From NCBI GenBank assembly GCA_032622095.1, contig CP136067.1:55531899-55595898 (forward strand): a DNA stretch of 64,000 nt, read 5' to 3'. Below are positions 25,660 to 37,140 of this stretch, piece after piece. The translations under genes and the position numbers were made by a program. The stretch comes from Siphonodentalium dalli. Its lineage: Eukaryota > Mollusca > Scaphopoda > Gadilida > Siphonodentaliidae. Below the pieces are notes generated by a model, which worked only from the letters and a program-made list of their open reading frames with translations, was not told the DNA's origin and did no database searches. Positions within the stretch are counted from its first letter, which is position 1. Each line of letters starts with the position of its first letter.

Positions 25660-27415
25660 ATGTTATTAACCCCTCAAATTACCGGTAAAATAGTGTATAA
25701 ACAAAAAGAACCTTGGGACCGCCCGGGCGGCCCCATGGGGGCGTGGACACTATAGCTCGTAGTTATAACATAGCGACATACCCCACGAGGTCAACCTAGA
25801 AAATGTTACTCGCTCGCTCGACTCCGGCCGGTGTTATTAACCCCTCAAAATCAGATAAAATGGTATATAAACAAAAAGAACACAGAGACCACCGGGACCG
25901 CCCGGGAGGCTCCATGGGCCCGTGGACACTATATCTCGACGTTATAACGTAGCGACATACCACACGAGGTCAACATATACAATGGTACTCGATCGCTCGA
26001 CTCCGGCCGGTGTTATTAACCCCTCAAAATGCGATAAAATGGTATATAATCAAAAAGAACATTGGGACCACCCGGGCGGCCCCCTGTGCCCGTGGACACT
26101 ATATCTCGACGTTATAACGTAGCGACATACCCCATGAGGTCAACATAGAAAATTTTACTCGCTCGCTCGACTCCGACCGGCGTTATTAACCCCTCAAGAT
26201 CCGATAAAATGGTATATAAACAAAATTAACACTGGGACCGCCCGGGACCGCCCGGGCAGTCCCACCGGCCCGAGAACACTATATCTTGACGTTATAACAT
26301 AGCGACATACCCCACGAGGTTAACCTAGAAAATTTTACTCGCTCGCTCGACTCCGGCCGGTGTTATTAACTCCTCAAAATCCGATAAAATGGTATATAAA
26401 CAAAAAGAACATTGGGACCGCCCGGGAGGCCCCATGGCCCCGTGGACACTATATCTCGACGTTATAACGTAGCGACATACCCCACGAGGTTAACCTAGAA
26501 ACTGTTACTCGCTCGCTCGACTCCGGCCGGTGTTATTAACCCCTCAAAATTCGATAAAATAGTATATAAACAAAAAAGAACATTGGGACCACCCGGGAGG
26601 CCCCATGGGCTCGTGGACACTATATCTCGACGTTATAACGTAGCGATATACACCACGAGGTCAACATAGAAAATGGTACTCGCTCGCTCGACTCCGGCCG
26701 GTGTTATTAACCCCTCAAGATCCGATAAAATGGTATATAAACAAAATGAACACTGGGACCGCCCGGGACCACCCGGGACCGCCCGGGTGGCCCCACGGGC
26801 CCGAGGACACTATATCTCGACGTTATAACGTAGCGACATACCCCACGAGGTCAACCGAGAAATGTTACTCGCTCGCTCGACTACGGCCGGTGTTATTAAC
26901 CCCTCAAAATCCGATAAAATGGTATATACACAAAAATAACACTGGGACCGCCCGGGACCGCCCGGGTGGCCCCATGGGCCCGTGGACACTATATCTCGAC
27001 GTTATAACGTAGCGACATACCCCACGAGGTCAACATAGAAAATGGTACTCGCTCGCTCGACTCCGGCCGGTGTTATTAACCCCTCAAAATCCGATAAAAT
27101 GGTATATAAACAAAAAGAACATTGGGACCGCCCGGGCGGCCCCATGGGCCCGTCGACACTATATCTCGACATCATAACGTAGCGACATACCCCACGAGTT
27201 CAACCTAGAAAATGTTACTCGCTCGCTCGACTCCGGTCGGTGTTATTAACCCCTCAAAATCCGATAAAATGGTATATAATCAACAAGAACACTGGGACCG
27301 CCCGGGACCGCCCGGGGGGCCACATGGGCCCGTGGACACTATATATCGACGGTATAACGTAGCGACGTACCCCACGAGGTCAACCTAGAAAATCTTACTC
27401 GCTCACTCGACTCCG
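25660..27415 (+). repeat. 170-190-bp tandem array, about 10 units
   Basis: Unit landmarks are 'cccctcaaaatccgataaaa', 'gggaccgcccgg', 'cgtggacactatatctcgac', 'gttataacgtagcgacatac' and 'tactcgctcgctcgactccg'. Successive 'cccctcaa' starts (25,841; 26,020; 26,190; 26,370; 26,540; 26,711; 26,900; 27,080; 27,250) give steps of 179, 170, 180, 170, 171, 189, 180 and 170. The differences come from one, two or three copies of the internal 10-bp 'gaccgcccgg'. Frames of up to 103 codons inside are repeat artefacts. Confidence 0.95.
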
Positions 27416-27700
27416 GCCTGATATTGACTCGCTGACGCGTCAACACAAAATCCCGCAAAATACCGTATCACCATAAATATTCCGCCCTATATGATCGTAA
27501 ATATCGCAATTTTCTTGAATGTTTTCAATAAAAATTAATAATTTACACCTATAATTTTTATATTTTGACACGAGCGGGTGTAACTGTGTTGATTTCAACA
27601 GCAACTGCTTGTCTAAAGAGAGCCGCGACAGATGTTTGAATGTGTTGATATCAATTATAGCAGTAAAACGGTATCGCAATTGTTATATTGTATACATTAA

Positions 27701-28654
27701 GGGTCAGACGCACGTTTTGCCAAAATTTCCTGGTATTTCAAAATGTATTTTCTCTAAATCTATAAGGAATATCTTTGTGAAATTTTGTACAAGAGATTAT
27801 TGTGGTACCATACATAAGAACCATTGGACATTTGGTTATTATAATCTCATTTACTTTACTTTTATGGCATGAAAAATCTTTAAAATTTCAGTGTTCAGGT
27901 ACCGAGAACTACTGTAAAACAGATTTTTTCGAAAGTGCATTTCATATATACATGATATCATATCTGAAGATCATGAGAGGAGACTTAATTTTTCTTGATT
28001 CATGAAATTAAATGATTATTTTCATTCAGAAAGACAACTACCATAAATAATTTTTTATTATTGAGAATTTTCATGCCATGCTTGTTGGTCATTGAAAAAT
28101 TGGGCTCAGTTGAGTTCTGGGTCATGGGTTCATAACCAAGTTAAATCTGACCACCATATCTCTTAACACTGTGGCCTAATTTTTGTTGATTTCTCCCTGC
28201 TTGAGTGGACAGCACCACATTTGAACATTTGTTTTCATTGGGCTGGCATATTTGTGACTGCTTTATTCTTCATTATAATACTTGGGGTATGATGCTATAA
28301 TATGCAATTAAAAAGCTAACTCAACATTATGATACAAATGAAGCCTCCTCTCATGGAGTCAAGACAATAAGCTATTTGATGGTTGACATGTTGTTTGAAA
28401 TTATAAATTTTTCTGGCAGTTCTCGGTATCTAAAGGGACAGAAACGAAACAAATATTTTCAACCTCTCAAATGTATTAAAATCCATTATAGTTATTGTCT
28501 CTTTATAATTGCTCTGATTCTATATATAATGAAAATTATCATATGTAAAATTCAAGATTTTTCACCAGATAGATCCAGAGAAATTCTTTGTTGAAAATCA
28601 CTTGCCATTTCTGGCTGGATTTACTGTGATTTATGCAAAACGTGCGTCTCCCCC
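27701..28654. mobile_element. 954-bp TTAA-flanked element nested in the MULE-like element
   Basis: TTAA at 27,697-27,700 and 28,655-28,658 flanks ends reading 'gggtcagacgcacgttttgc' and (complement of the right end) 'gggggagacgcacgttttgc'. Similarity between the arms continues inwards in patches to about 300 bp (for example 'taccgagaact' and 'catgagaggag'), giving a fold-back structure. No transposase frame is present. It is of piggyBac or Kolobok type judged by the target duplication. Confidence 0.85.
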
Positions 28655-29286
28655 TTAACCCGTTCACAATAATCAGAAGACATATTGGCAGATTTAAACC
28701 GAAACTGTGTTTTCATAACACTTGGGGAAGACGAACAGGTAATCTCGTGACAACAGTGGAGATTTGCGATGAGGTTTCCGTGTTTTTATTGCAATCGAAA
28801 ATGGTCGTAATCCCAAAATCTTCTTGGTGCTAGACAATAACGATCAATATGACGAAGAGAGTATTTGTGATACTGGAAACCCGTGTACTTAATTTGCTTA
28901 CCGACCAATCACACGATATTTCGTTATGGGGTAGATTATATATAATCGTGTGTGAATTAAAAATAAAATTTAATTCTAAATAACTTAAAATCATGCGACC
29001 ACGTATTCGATTCACGCTTCCATCCATGGTGCTGTATCCGTGTTCCGTCTACTCTACTGAAGCTGAAGATGAGTCAATATATTTTAAATTGGGGGGGGGG
29101 GGGTGACCATATTACATATTATATATTTTCTTTATTAGCTCCACATATGGAGAGTATGATGACCTCCATCACCGGGAATAATGTTTTCAGTCTTTGCCCA
29201 AAAGGTCGTGGGTTGGGTTGCAATATGGGGAGGTACTTTGACCAGGAAAATCCTATTATACATGTCCAGTTGACATCAGAGGTCTT

Positions 29287-29520
29287 AAAAGGGCACTAAT
29301 TATTAATAAAATAAAATCATTAATTATATAACCAAAATTGTTTAAATCTGATCGGTGAAAATTTAAACATGATGGTGAAATTGGCCCATGGCGTGTCAAG
29401 AGAAAGGGGCACTAAGTATTGGTAAAATAAAATAATTAATGTTATAACCAAAATTGTTGCAATCTGATCGGTGAGAATTGAAACATGTGGTTAAAATTAG
29501 CCCACAGCGTGTCAAGAGTT
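29287..29520 (+). repeat. Tandem duplication, about 120-bp unit, two copies
   Basis: Blocks with 'aaggggcactaa.tatt', 'aataaaataa', 'ataaccaaaattgtt', 'aatctgatcggtga' and 'cgtgtcaagag' occur twice in a row. They lie in the core of the 6-kb transposon and are non-coding. Confidence 0.75.
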
Positions 29521-29744
29521 ATAGATGCTGTTGACTTCAGACGACTTAAAGGGGCAAATACGAGCAATTGTTGGCTGATTTTACAATAAACGCTCTTTAT
29601 TTGTCATAATATGATAATATTCCAGGCATGTATAAATTGGTGCGTTAGATTAGACTAGTCGATCCTTAAATAGTGACTTTTCAATTTATATAAGTGGAGA
29701 TAGAGCTGCGAACAAATATATGTGATCTTATTTGGTTTGGGGGG

Positions 29745-30960
29745 ATAACGTTTCTAGGTTGACCTCGTGGGGTATGGCGCTACGTTATAACGTCGAAATA
29801 TAGTGTCCACGGGCCTATGGGGCCTCTCGGGCGATCCCGGGCTGTCCAAGTGTTCTTTTTGTTTATATACCATTTTATCGGATTTTGAGGGGTTAATAAC
29901 ACCGGCCGGAGTCGAGCAAGCGAGTACCAATTTCTATGTTGACCTCGTGGGGTATGTCGCTACGTTATACCGTCGAGGTATATTGTCCACGGGCCCATGG
30001 GGCCTCCCGGGCGGTCCCAGTGTTCTTTTTGTTTATATACCATTTTATCGGATTTTGAGGGGTTAATAACACCGACCGGAGTCGATCGAGCGAGTAACAT
30101 TTTCTAGGTTGACCTCGCTATGTTATAACGTCGATATATAGTGTCCACGGGCCCATGGGGCCGCCCGGGCGGTCCCAAGGTTCTTTTTGCTTATACACTA
30201 TTTTACCGGAGTTTGAGGGGTTAATAACATCGGCCGTGGACGCGTCAACGAGTCAATATATGGAATTAACACTCAGGCGTATTGCACTACCGAGAATCAC
30301 CAACATAATCTGTCTGAAAACACACGAAGACACCAGTAATCACACAGGCTCTTTTAGCCAATATCGGCATTTGTGGGGTTAATATGACCGACCGGAGACG
30401 AGCGAGAGAGTAATTTTTTCTATGTTGCCCTAAGGTGGCATGTGGCTACGTTATAACGTCGAGATATTGTGTCCATTGTGTCCATATCGGATTTTGAGGG
30501 GTTAATAACACCGGCCGGAGTCGAGCGAGCGAGTAACATTTTCCAGATTGACCTCGTGGGGTATGTCGCTATGTTATGACGTCGATATATAGTGTCCACG
30601 GGCCCATGGGGCCGCCCGGGCGGTCCCGGGCGGTCCCAATGTTCTTTTTGTTTATACACTATTTTACCGGAGTTTGAGGGGTTAATAACATCGGCCGTGG
30701 ACGCGTCAACGAGTCAATATATGGAATTAACATTCAGTTGTATTGCACTACCGAGAATCACCAAAATAATCTGTCTGAAAACACACGAAGACACCGATAA
30801 TCACACAGGCTCTTTTAGCCAATATCGGCATTTGTGGGGTTAATATTACCGGCCGGAGACGAGCGAGCGAGTAAATTTGTCTATGTTGCCCTCAGAGAGC
30901 ATGTCGCTACGTTATAACGTCGAGATATTGTGTCCACGGGCACGTGGGCGGTAATTAGTC
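29745..30960 (-). repeat. Inverted counterpart of the tandem array plus a duplicated end module
   Basis: The same 170-190-bp unit appears in reverse orientation at 29,745-30,230 and 30,480-30,670. The terminal module (ggccgtggacgcgtcaacga ... tagccaatatcggcatttgt ... gttataacgtcgagatattg) occurs twice, at about 30,222-30,475 and 30,680-30,935, about 460 bp apart. The right end of the transposon therefore carries a duplicated terminus, but only the outer copy has the true end. Confidence 0.8.
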
Positions 30961-30965
30961 ACACC

Positions 30966-30975
30966 GGAACAAACG
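30966..30975 (+). repeat. 10-bp target-site duplication (right)
   Basis: GGAACAAACG is repeated exactly from 24,960-24,969. The sequence then continues as GCTCGTCGGAGCTGG, which copy 2 shares from 54,662. Confidence 0.9.
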
Positions 30976-31769
30976 GCTCGTCGGAGCTGGGATATTGTGA
31001 CTACAGTGGCGTAGAACTATTAGAACAGAATATTAGAAAAAAAGCTGGCGTTTTGTTGAAATTGATTCGATCGGATATGTGTATGCAGATATTTATTGAT
31101 ACATTCGTGTATTAAGTTTGAACCGAGAGCTACCCACATCGACAATGCGGGGAATATTGGACGACAAAAATGTGTACAAAGTACATCAGATCATACGGGA
31201 GGTGCAGATACGCGCATGTATTCCCCGATCCACAGAACAAGTAGCCATCACGATAAATTGTATTATTTGTATCACACAAAGCTTCAGTTTATGCATCCAT
31301 TACTGAAGATTAATGCACTTGTTAAGTATGCCCCTGTTCCACTTAACTGGGAAGCTTTAAAATCGAAAATTTAAAGAGTCATAATTACCAAACATATGCC
31401 GGTACCCCCGTCGCTAATCACGCATCGAAAGACAAAAGTCATTGCCATTATTGACAAAATGATGCATTAGCATCGGGAACCGAGTGGTTGAAACGGGAAT
31501 AATTACTTGTTAGAAGGATCTGTACAACTCGTATATAATGTTCACACTAATCGAGCCTAGAATGCAATATGCGTATGGAGCTTTTTCATTAAACTGTAAC
31601 TTCATATAACAGCAAGGTTCACCATGATGATGATCCACCATCTTGCTTGCCACATCATCATCACATGCATTCTAGTGTATTACAAAACATTGGAATATCC
31701 AGTAACAGAAAGTGGATCACTGACAGGAATATTCAGTCACAGGAAGTGAATAATTGAACCTCGTTGACA

Positions 31770-33413
31770 ATGAGTTACGTCTCGTATTATTAAGGCACTT
31801 TCTTGTTTACCTTATGGTGGCGTCAGCATCACATATAAGCGAGATCAAATATCTATACTAGAATATCTATACGCTAACCACTGGAGCTCCGTGGTCCAGT
31901 GGTTAGCGCGTTGGACTTGTCTTCGCTGTCAACACAGCGATGCGAGTTCGCGGCTGGCTGGTGGTCTGTTATGAGTTTCCACACAGCAGTGGCTTGGCCG
32001 ACTTGAGCGATGTGCAACTGTTTGAATCTCGCGCCAAGTTGTGACCCTTGAGCAAGGTCGCTCGTACTGTGTCTGCTTTGCACCACCCATGCATTACAAG
32101 GGTACCTGATAATGAGCAGTGAAAGATCTTGTCAGTATGCTAGCCATATGGTATCCTCGCATACTCCCGGCTGTACCTCCCCCTGTCCCCGGGGAGCAGT
32201 AGATGGTTACTGAATGTTCAGGCTCATCAGGGTAATAATTGTAAAACTTTGGGCCTCATGGGAAAGGCGCTTTACAAATGCTATACATTATTATTATTAA
32301 TATTGCAGCAAACTACTCACCAGGTCTCAGACCTGTGCGTTATAACAACGAAACAGTTCGTGTCGATGTGCACTTTACCCTCATTTCCATCTACAGACTC
32401 GACGACATCACTCAGTCTTTGTGGACATGTGGCTATTTCGCCGTGACGTGGACCGACGGTTTGCTCAAATGGATGCCAGAAGACTTCTATGGTATAACGG
32501 ATATCGAGCTCCCTGGTAAAGATGTTTGGAGACCTGGAATATTATTGCTGAACGGTGACGAGGACATGTCTGAAATTTCCCAGAATGACCTTCCGGTCAA
32601 ATTATCGTATGATGGAAATGTCACGTGGTTACCTTCAACTTTCATCAAAAGCAGATGCACCACAGACATGACGTCATTCCCGTTCGATAAGCACCAATGC
32701 GGGATCTTTATCACACTGTCGCTGCACCCACGTGCTCGCCATGAAGTGGAACTTATAGCCTGCAGTTATCAGTTGTAATAAAGGAAGAGCATAGAGTGTG
32801 GAATCTCACGAAATCGGTTGTTTCTTTGGTAGAGTGGAATAAAGTTCAGTACATTATTATTACACTGAACCTAGAGCGGTTACCTCGCTTCCTGCAAGTG
32901 ACCACTACAGTTCCCATAGTTCTGCTCAATACGCTGAACATGTTTGTATTCATGATACCATCTGGATCTGGTGAGAAAATTTCTTTCGCCGTCACAGCAT
33001 GGCTGACATTTGCAGTGTTTTTAAGCTTCATATCGGGGTATTTACCAGCAGGTGGCGACAAAATTGGTTATTTATCCTTGTATCTTTTAGAAATGTTGGT
33101 TCAGAGTTCAATTATCGTCATAGTTACGATTTGCATCGTATGCGTATACAATAAGACTGGCTCGGTCCCCCGCTTCATCATGTCTGTCACGTGTCGACTG
33201 CGACGTTCTGGGTTGAATGAACAGCGTATACCGAATGAAAGAGACGAACAACCAGACAGAGAGACAGTTAGTCGCAATGACTGCTATTCTTGTAATTGGA
33301 AGGATGTTGCCATCTTGCTGGACAAAATTTTCTTTGTTATGATTCTCGCGATTTCTGTTATCACAAATCTGAGTTTGAATCCAATGTGCGAAGTAAGACA
33401 GCCATGGATATAA
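31770..33413 (+). pseudogene. Nicotinic-receptor-like Cys-loop channel pseudogene
   Basis: This is a close paralogue of the intact gene at 55,357-56,547, broken in three places. A base is missing just after the ATG at 31,770, so the original start quickly runs into a stop. A 432-bp SINE (31,867-32,298) interrupts the extracellular N-terminus. A single-base loss near 32,755 ('cttatagc' against 'cttaatagc') shifts the frame between the ligand-binding domain and M1. Otherwise the parts are well kept: the Cys-loop CTTDMTSFPFDKHQC, M1-M3 with GEK before M2, a short cytoplasmic loop and M4. The 3' stop has moved five codons downstream. A shortened product from internal starts (32,278 or 32,796) is conceivable but unlikely to form a channel. 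Confidence 0.9.
31867..32298 (+). mobile_element. tRNA-derived SINE inserted in the receptor exon
   Basis: A tRNA-like head carries a box A match (TGGTCCAGTGG, 31,892-31,902) and a near box B (GTTCGCGGC, 31,946-31,954). The tail runs 'aaggcgctttacaaatg' into ATT repeats. Comparison with the intact paralogue shows clean interruption of 'gaatat|tgcag', with AATAT repeated at 31,862-31,866 and 32,299-32,303. At its 5' end a 14-bp sequence (31,872-31,885) is the exact complement of the SINE's own first bases (31,895-31,908). The 3' end resembles that of the plus-strand LINE at 41,823-42,735. Confidence 0.85.
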
Positions 33414-33698
33414 ACATACACATTGAGTATGCAATAACCGAATGTAGTGGACTGCAATTTGCGCATGCTTTCAACGATGAATTATCAAAATCATGCCTGA
33501 TAAGTAATAGGCTGATCTCAAATTGTGAACAAATAGAAATTTGGATGTTCACAATTTATCGAGGCGTTTTTACATTGTCATATGGGGCTTTCCGGTTTAA
33601 TTCTCGTGTAAGATTATACTCAAGGACATGGGCCGGATCGAGGTACGTTGTAATTTTGTTAATTGTGACATATATGCATCCAATATTGCTGTTAATAT

Positions 33699-33704
33699 AA
33701 TAAA
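33699..33704 (+). promoter_or_regulatory. Candidate poly(A) signal AATAAA shared by both receptor copies
   Basis: AATAAA lies about 290 bp after the pseudogene stop and is conserved at 58,650-58,655 in copy 2. Position and conservation suggest it is the ancestral polyadenylation signal. No functional evidence is available. Confidence 0.35.
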
Positions 33705-34379
33705 TTTATTATAAAATTCGTCATATTTTATAAATGAGATAAATGGAGATACATGTAGCAAATCTAGCTATTTGTTTGCGGTGGACAGTAAAACGACAGC
33801 CTTTGAACGGGCTCTCGTGGATTGGGATGATCATACGTTTACTGGGGATTTCCCGTCAAAAATAATAGTATACAACACAAGGCATACATTTTTACGCAAC
33901 GACCCCGACGTGACGTTGAGCGAAATATAACTAGTCACGAACCTCAATTGGATAATCCTGATGCCTAACGCATGGTAATAACGCAAATGCATATATTGTC
34001 CTGCATTAATCTTGTAGACCGTTTTCGTGCAGGTAGACTTAGACACACTTTCTGTTACTGTAAAGGCCTATACATTATAACAATGTATATTATTGAATGA
34101 TGTACATGTGTCTTGATGGAATTAAGCAGGTAATCAAATAAATTAGCATGCCATGCACAATCAGACATAAGTTTCACCAGATACAGGGTGCATAGGCATG
34201 GATATCGTACCGGTGTACCCCGCCAGCTTCCACCGGGAAGATATCCTAATACCCCCTCCCACACCATGGATATCCCCATCCCGCCCCACCAGCACCACCG
34301 ATGGCGAAAACTTATTTTGACTTCATTGTTTGAACATATTTTATTTGTCATCCCACACATATATGTATACATAATAGTT

Positions 34380-35490
34380 TAAATACAGCAGTATGATGAG
34401 CAACGGGGATTGGAGCACAAGTTATTACAACTTACCAAATGCTCCTCTCCCCAAATATCCTAAGAAATACTTAAATAAATAAATAAAATGGCGTAGAAAA
34501 TAAATGAATCAAACTAAATTGTTCAGTACTGAAACGATCCGTGGATAGAATATAATGTTGGACCGCTGTAAAAAGACGTTCATTGCAGATTTTCAACATA
34601 GATCATATGCAATCCGATCGTTAATAGTCGTTGTTTTATGATAGTTCTTTCATTTTTATAAAGCGGACATGTAAAGAAAAAGTGGTCTGCATCCTCTACT
34701 CCGTACCCACAAGTACACTTGGGACTATCAATGAGATGTTTTCGAAACTTATCACCATTTAACTCACTACAATTGTTACGGAGTCTACAGTGTATTATGT
34801 TTACTCGTCTCTTTCCGTTATTATAAAATGAAGGTGGGTTTAATATACCATGCTGTGGATTAAATTGTTTTGAAAACATATCTATCGAACCACATTTTTT
34901 GGTTTTGTCATCTAAGGAGTTCCAGGCGGTCAACATCGATTGGAGAAAGCTAGTATTGGTACGATTGCAACCGGAGGGGTAGTTTCGAAGGTAATCTGGA
35001 TTTCTAAAATCTCTTATTTGTTATTTGGCCACTAGTTGGAGGAATTTTCTCTAAGATATAGTTGGGTGCCTTTTTAGTCATCACATTGTACGTGATTCTC
35101 ATTTTATGCCAGTCTCTTCTTTGTTGTAAAGTGGACCATCTGAGTTCGAATAGCATTTTGTTGATCAAAGCTGATTTAATGAGACCACTGACGATTCGCC
35201 TGCGTCATGATGCAACAGGTCCAACTTATGGAGGAGGTATATGGGTGCGTTATCCCATACTACATCACAATAATCCATTATTGGTAGTATAAAAACGTTA
35301 TACATCAGGTCTAGGGTACGTCTGTTAAGAATGAATTTTAATTTTCTAAGTTGAGATAACCTAGAGGCTATACTCTACTACACATATTATTGGTTTGGAT
35401 GTCCCAACAAAGGTTAGATTGTAATGTTATACCAAGGTGGCGATGCGAGGAAACAGTCTCGATGTCAGTATTGTTAAATGTAAGATTTAA
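34380..35490 (-). pseudogene. Split LINE: RT thumb, C-terminal cysteine motif and 3' end
   Basis: The minus strand first reads LTFNNTDIETVSSHRHLG (just inside 35,490), the conserved RT segment after the catalytic box. A frame-broken thumb follows (LPIMDYCDVVWDNAPI near 35,240), then AWNSLDDKTKK and a tail with HCRLRNNCSELN and CTCGYGVEDADHFFFTCP (34,580-34,936), the terminal cysteine/histidine motif. The remaining bases to about 34,380 look like its 3' UTR, with TTTA-type repeats. The 35,490 boundary is the TTAA where the palindromic element was inserted. Confidence 0.8.
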
Positions 35491-36109
35491 AGGTACGGTT
35501 GGCCTTGGCGGTGGGTATGCTGTGAAAATATTTCCACCCGTCAAAAACCGCCACAAACAGAAAGAACATCAAAATGTAGACAGACTTTGTCCGTATACAA
35601 ATAAGAAATATCACATAAACAGTATAGTCCGAGAGCCCATAAGGTTTTATTGACGTCACTCTGACCAAAAGACCCACTCTGCTCATTTTGTGCCAAATTA
35701 TATGTAGTTTACGGAAACCAATTTCTTGCGAGTGGGAATCGCGGCGTTTGGGAGATATTTAACATAGAACGATGCCTGGTGAGAGCCAAAAATGTTACTT
35801 AAGTGTTGGGGAGGGTTAGTAATTTCGAATGTATGCAACATATGTAATGTCAGCTAACACGTTCTAGTATAATTTTGAACTTTACTATATACCAGATTTG
35901 GATATGTGGAAAGAAAATGAACACAGCCGTAATTGCAACCATTCAAGATGTCAGCCAAAATGTGTGCCGATATAGCCAAAAACAGTAACAATTTATAAGG
36001 TCTTTTGATCGCCGTTATAGTACAGATGATGTCACATGCGGTCATGTTGTCCGTTTGATACATTATGGTAATATACAACCCTTACAAATTAGCCAAAAAT
36101 CCGACACAA

Positions 36110-37140
36110 AACTCCAATATGGCGGCAAGATGGCCGCCGAAATGTGAAAGTTTGCTATTTTTAGGACATTTCACCACCTTTCGTTTGTCTCTGTTGGAAA
36201 ATATTGGCTCCTTGACGCGATTTTATACATTTATCATATAGAAGAATCATTGGCGAACACATGGGAATCATAATATACATTCCTTGTTAGAATTGTTTGT
36301 CCGATATCACGTTTTCCCAAATGCCGGTATAATCCGGTCAAAGCCAAAACGACGCTAATAACGCAATGACTGTTTCGAATCAATGAATGTTATCGCTATC
36401 ACAATAAAACCCACGCGTATATATGTGCAGGAGATACTCGAGCTAGGATTCCTCTTATACCTGAGTTGAGAAATATTCACCCAAATCCAAGATGGCGGCT
36501 AAAATGGCCACCAGAAAGACAAATATTGCCGAATATCGCTGATTTTAACATCAGTGACGGCTAGTGTCACGACAACTCCACACCTGCTTACTATTGTGAG
36601 TTGGGTACACTGAGTCGAAGAACTGTGCTTATATTTCATCCAAATAAAAGTCGCCCAAATTCAAAATGGCGCCCACAATGATGGACAGATTTAGAAAATC
36701 ACAGAAAATCTCTCATATTCACATCATTGGGCATTATTGTCGAGACAACTCTACCCATGCTTACAGCTATAAAGTAATTATCTTGCATCTGATGAAGGAT
36801 TTGTTTTTCCAAATCGAAGATGGCGGCCAAAATGGCGTCCGAGATTTAAAAACACGCTTACATTCCTTTACGTGCATACTATGTGCGTCATTGTTGCGAG
36901 AATTCTACCCACACTTACATATTCATATGGAAAATTGATATGAAGTATCTATTTGAGTTTGGCCAACTCTCACAATCAAGATTGCTGCCAAACTGGTGGC
37001 CAGAAATTGAAAAGAAGTCGAAATTATTACATACTAATTTCAACTTTTCGTCATAATATCAACATGTATGGATTGAACGAAACGGTACATAAGCCAACTA
37101 TTAGTTCCAACATAGGTCGTCGCCTTCTGGAAGGATGAAA
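36110..37140 (+). repeat. ATGGCGGC-type tandem units, left arm
   Basis: Copies of the core (aatatggcggcaagatggcc near 36,117; aagatggcggctaaaatggcc near 36,491; caaaatggcgcccac near 36,663; aagatggcggccaaaatggc near 36,823; a decayed one near 36,979) recur every 155-175 bp from 36,491 on. Between the cores lies 'gtcgagacaactctaccca...' followed by a less conserved spacer. The mirrored set lies in the right arm. Confidence 0.75.

Larger units (their letters stand above)
24970..30965. mobile_element. 5,996-bp MULE-like fold-back transposon, no transposase found
   Basis: The ends are GGTGTGACTAATTACCGCCC and its exact complement, inside inverted repeats of about 400 bp. A 10-bp duplication, GGAACAAACG, flanks it. 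The uninterrupted site survives in the paralogous segment at 54,652-54,662. Subterminal regions carry inverted tandem arrays (plus 25.68-27.41 kb, minus 29.75-30.67 kb). The 27.4-29.75 kb core has no transposase-like frame. Target duplications of 9-11 bp with long inverted repeats are characteristic of Mutator-like elements, so I infer that superfamily for a non-autonomous member. It also contains a nested TTAA element (27,701-28,654) and a palindrome-bearing insertion in its left arm. Confidence 0.85.
23290..34265 (+). repeat. Segmental duplication, copy 1
   Basis: Once insertions are removed, this interval aligns along its length with 53,905-59,050. The shared blocks include the 23,290-23,650 flank, the GGAACCG-rich stretch near 24,705-24,960, the receptor 5' region 30,976-31,866, the receptor body 32,300-33,413 and the 3' flank to about 34,265. 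Extra material in this copy is about 1.05 kb at 23,655-24,700, the 6-kb transposon at 24,970-30,965, a SINE at 31,867-32,298 and a short block near 33,830-33,990. Confidence 0.85.

Noticed and set aside
26701-27012. 103-codon open frame
   Set aside because: It lies wholly in the 170-190-bp tandem array and repeats itself with the unit; it is a repeat artefact.
31886-31960. A functional tRNA gene
   Set aside because: Promoter boxes are present, but the sequence does not fold as a full tRNA and continues into a SINE body and tail inserted in an exon.
35368-35556. A 62-codon gene starting at 35,556
   Set aside because: Its first residues come from the end of the palindromic transposon and only the rest is LINE; the frame is a fusion made by the insertion.
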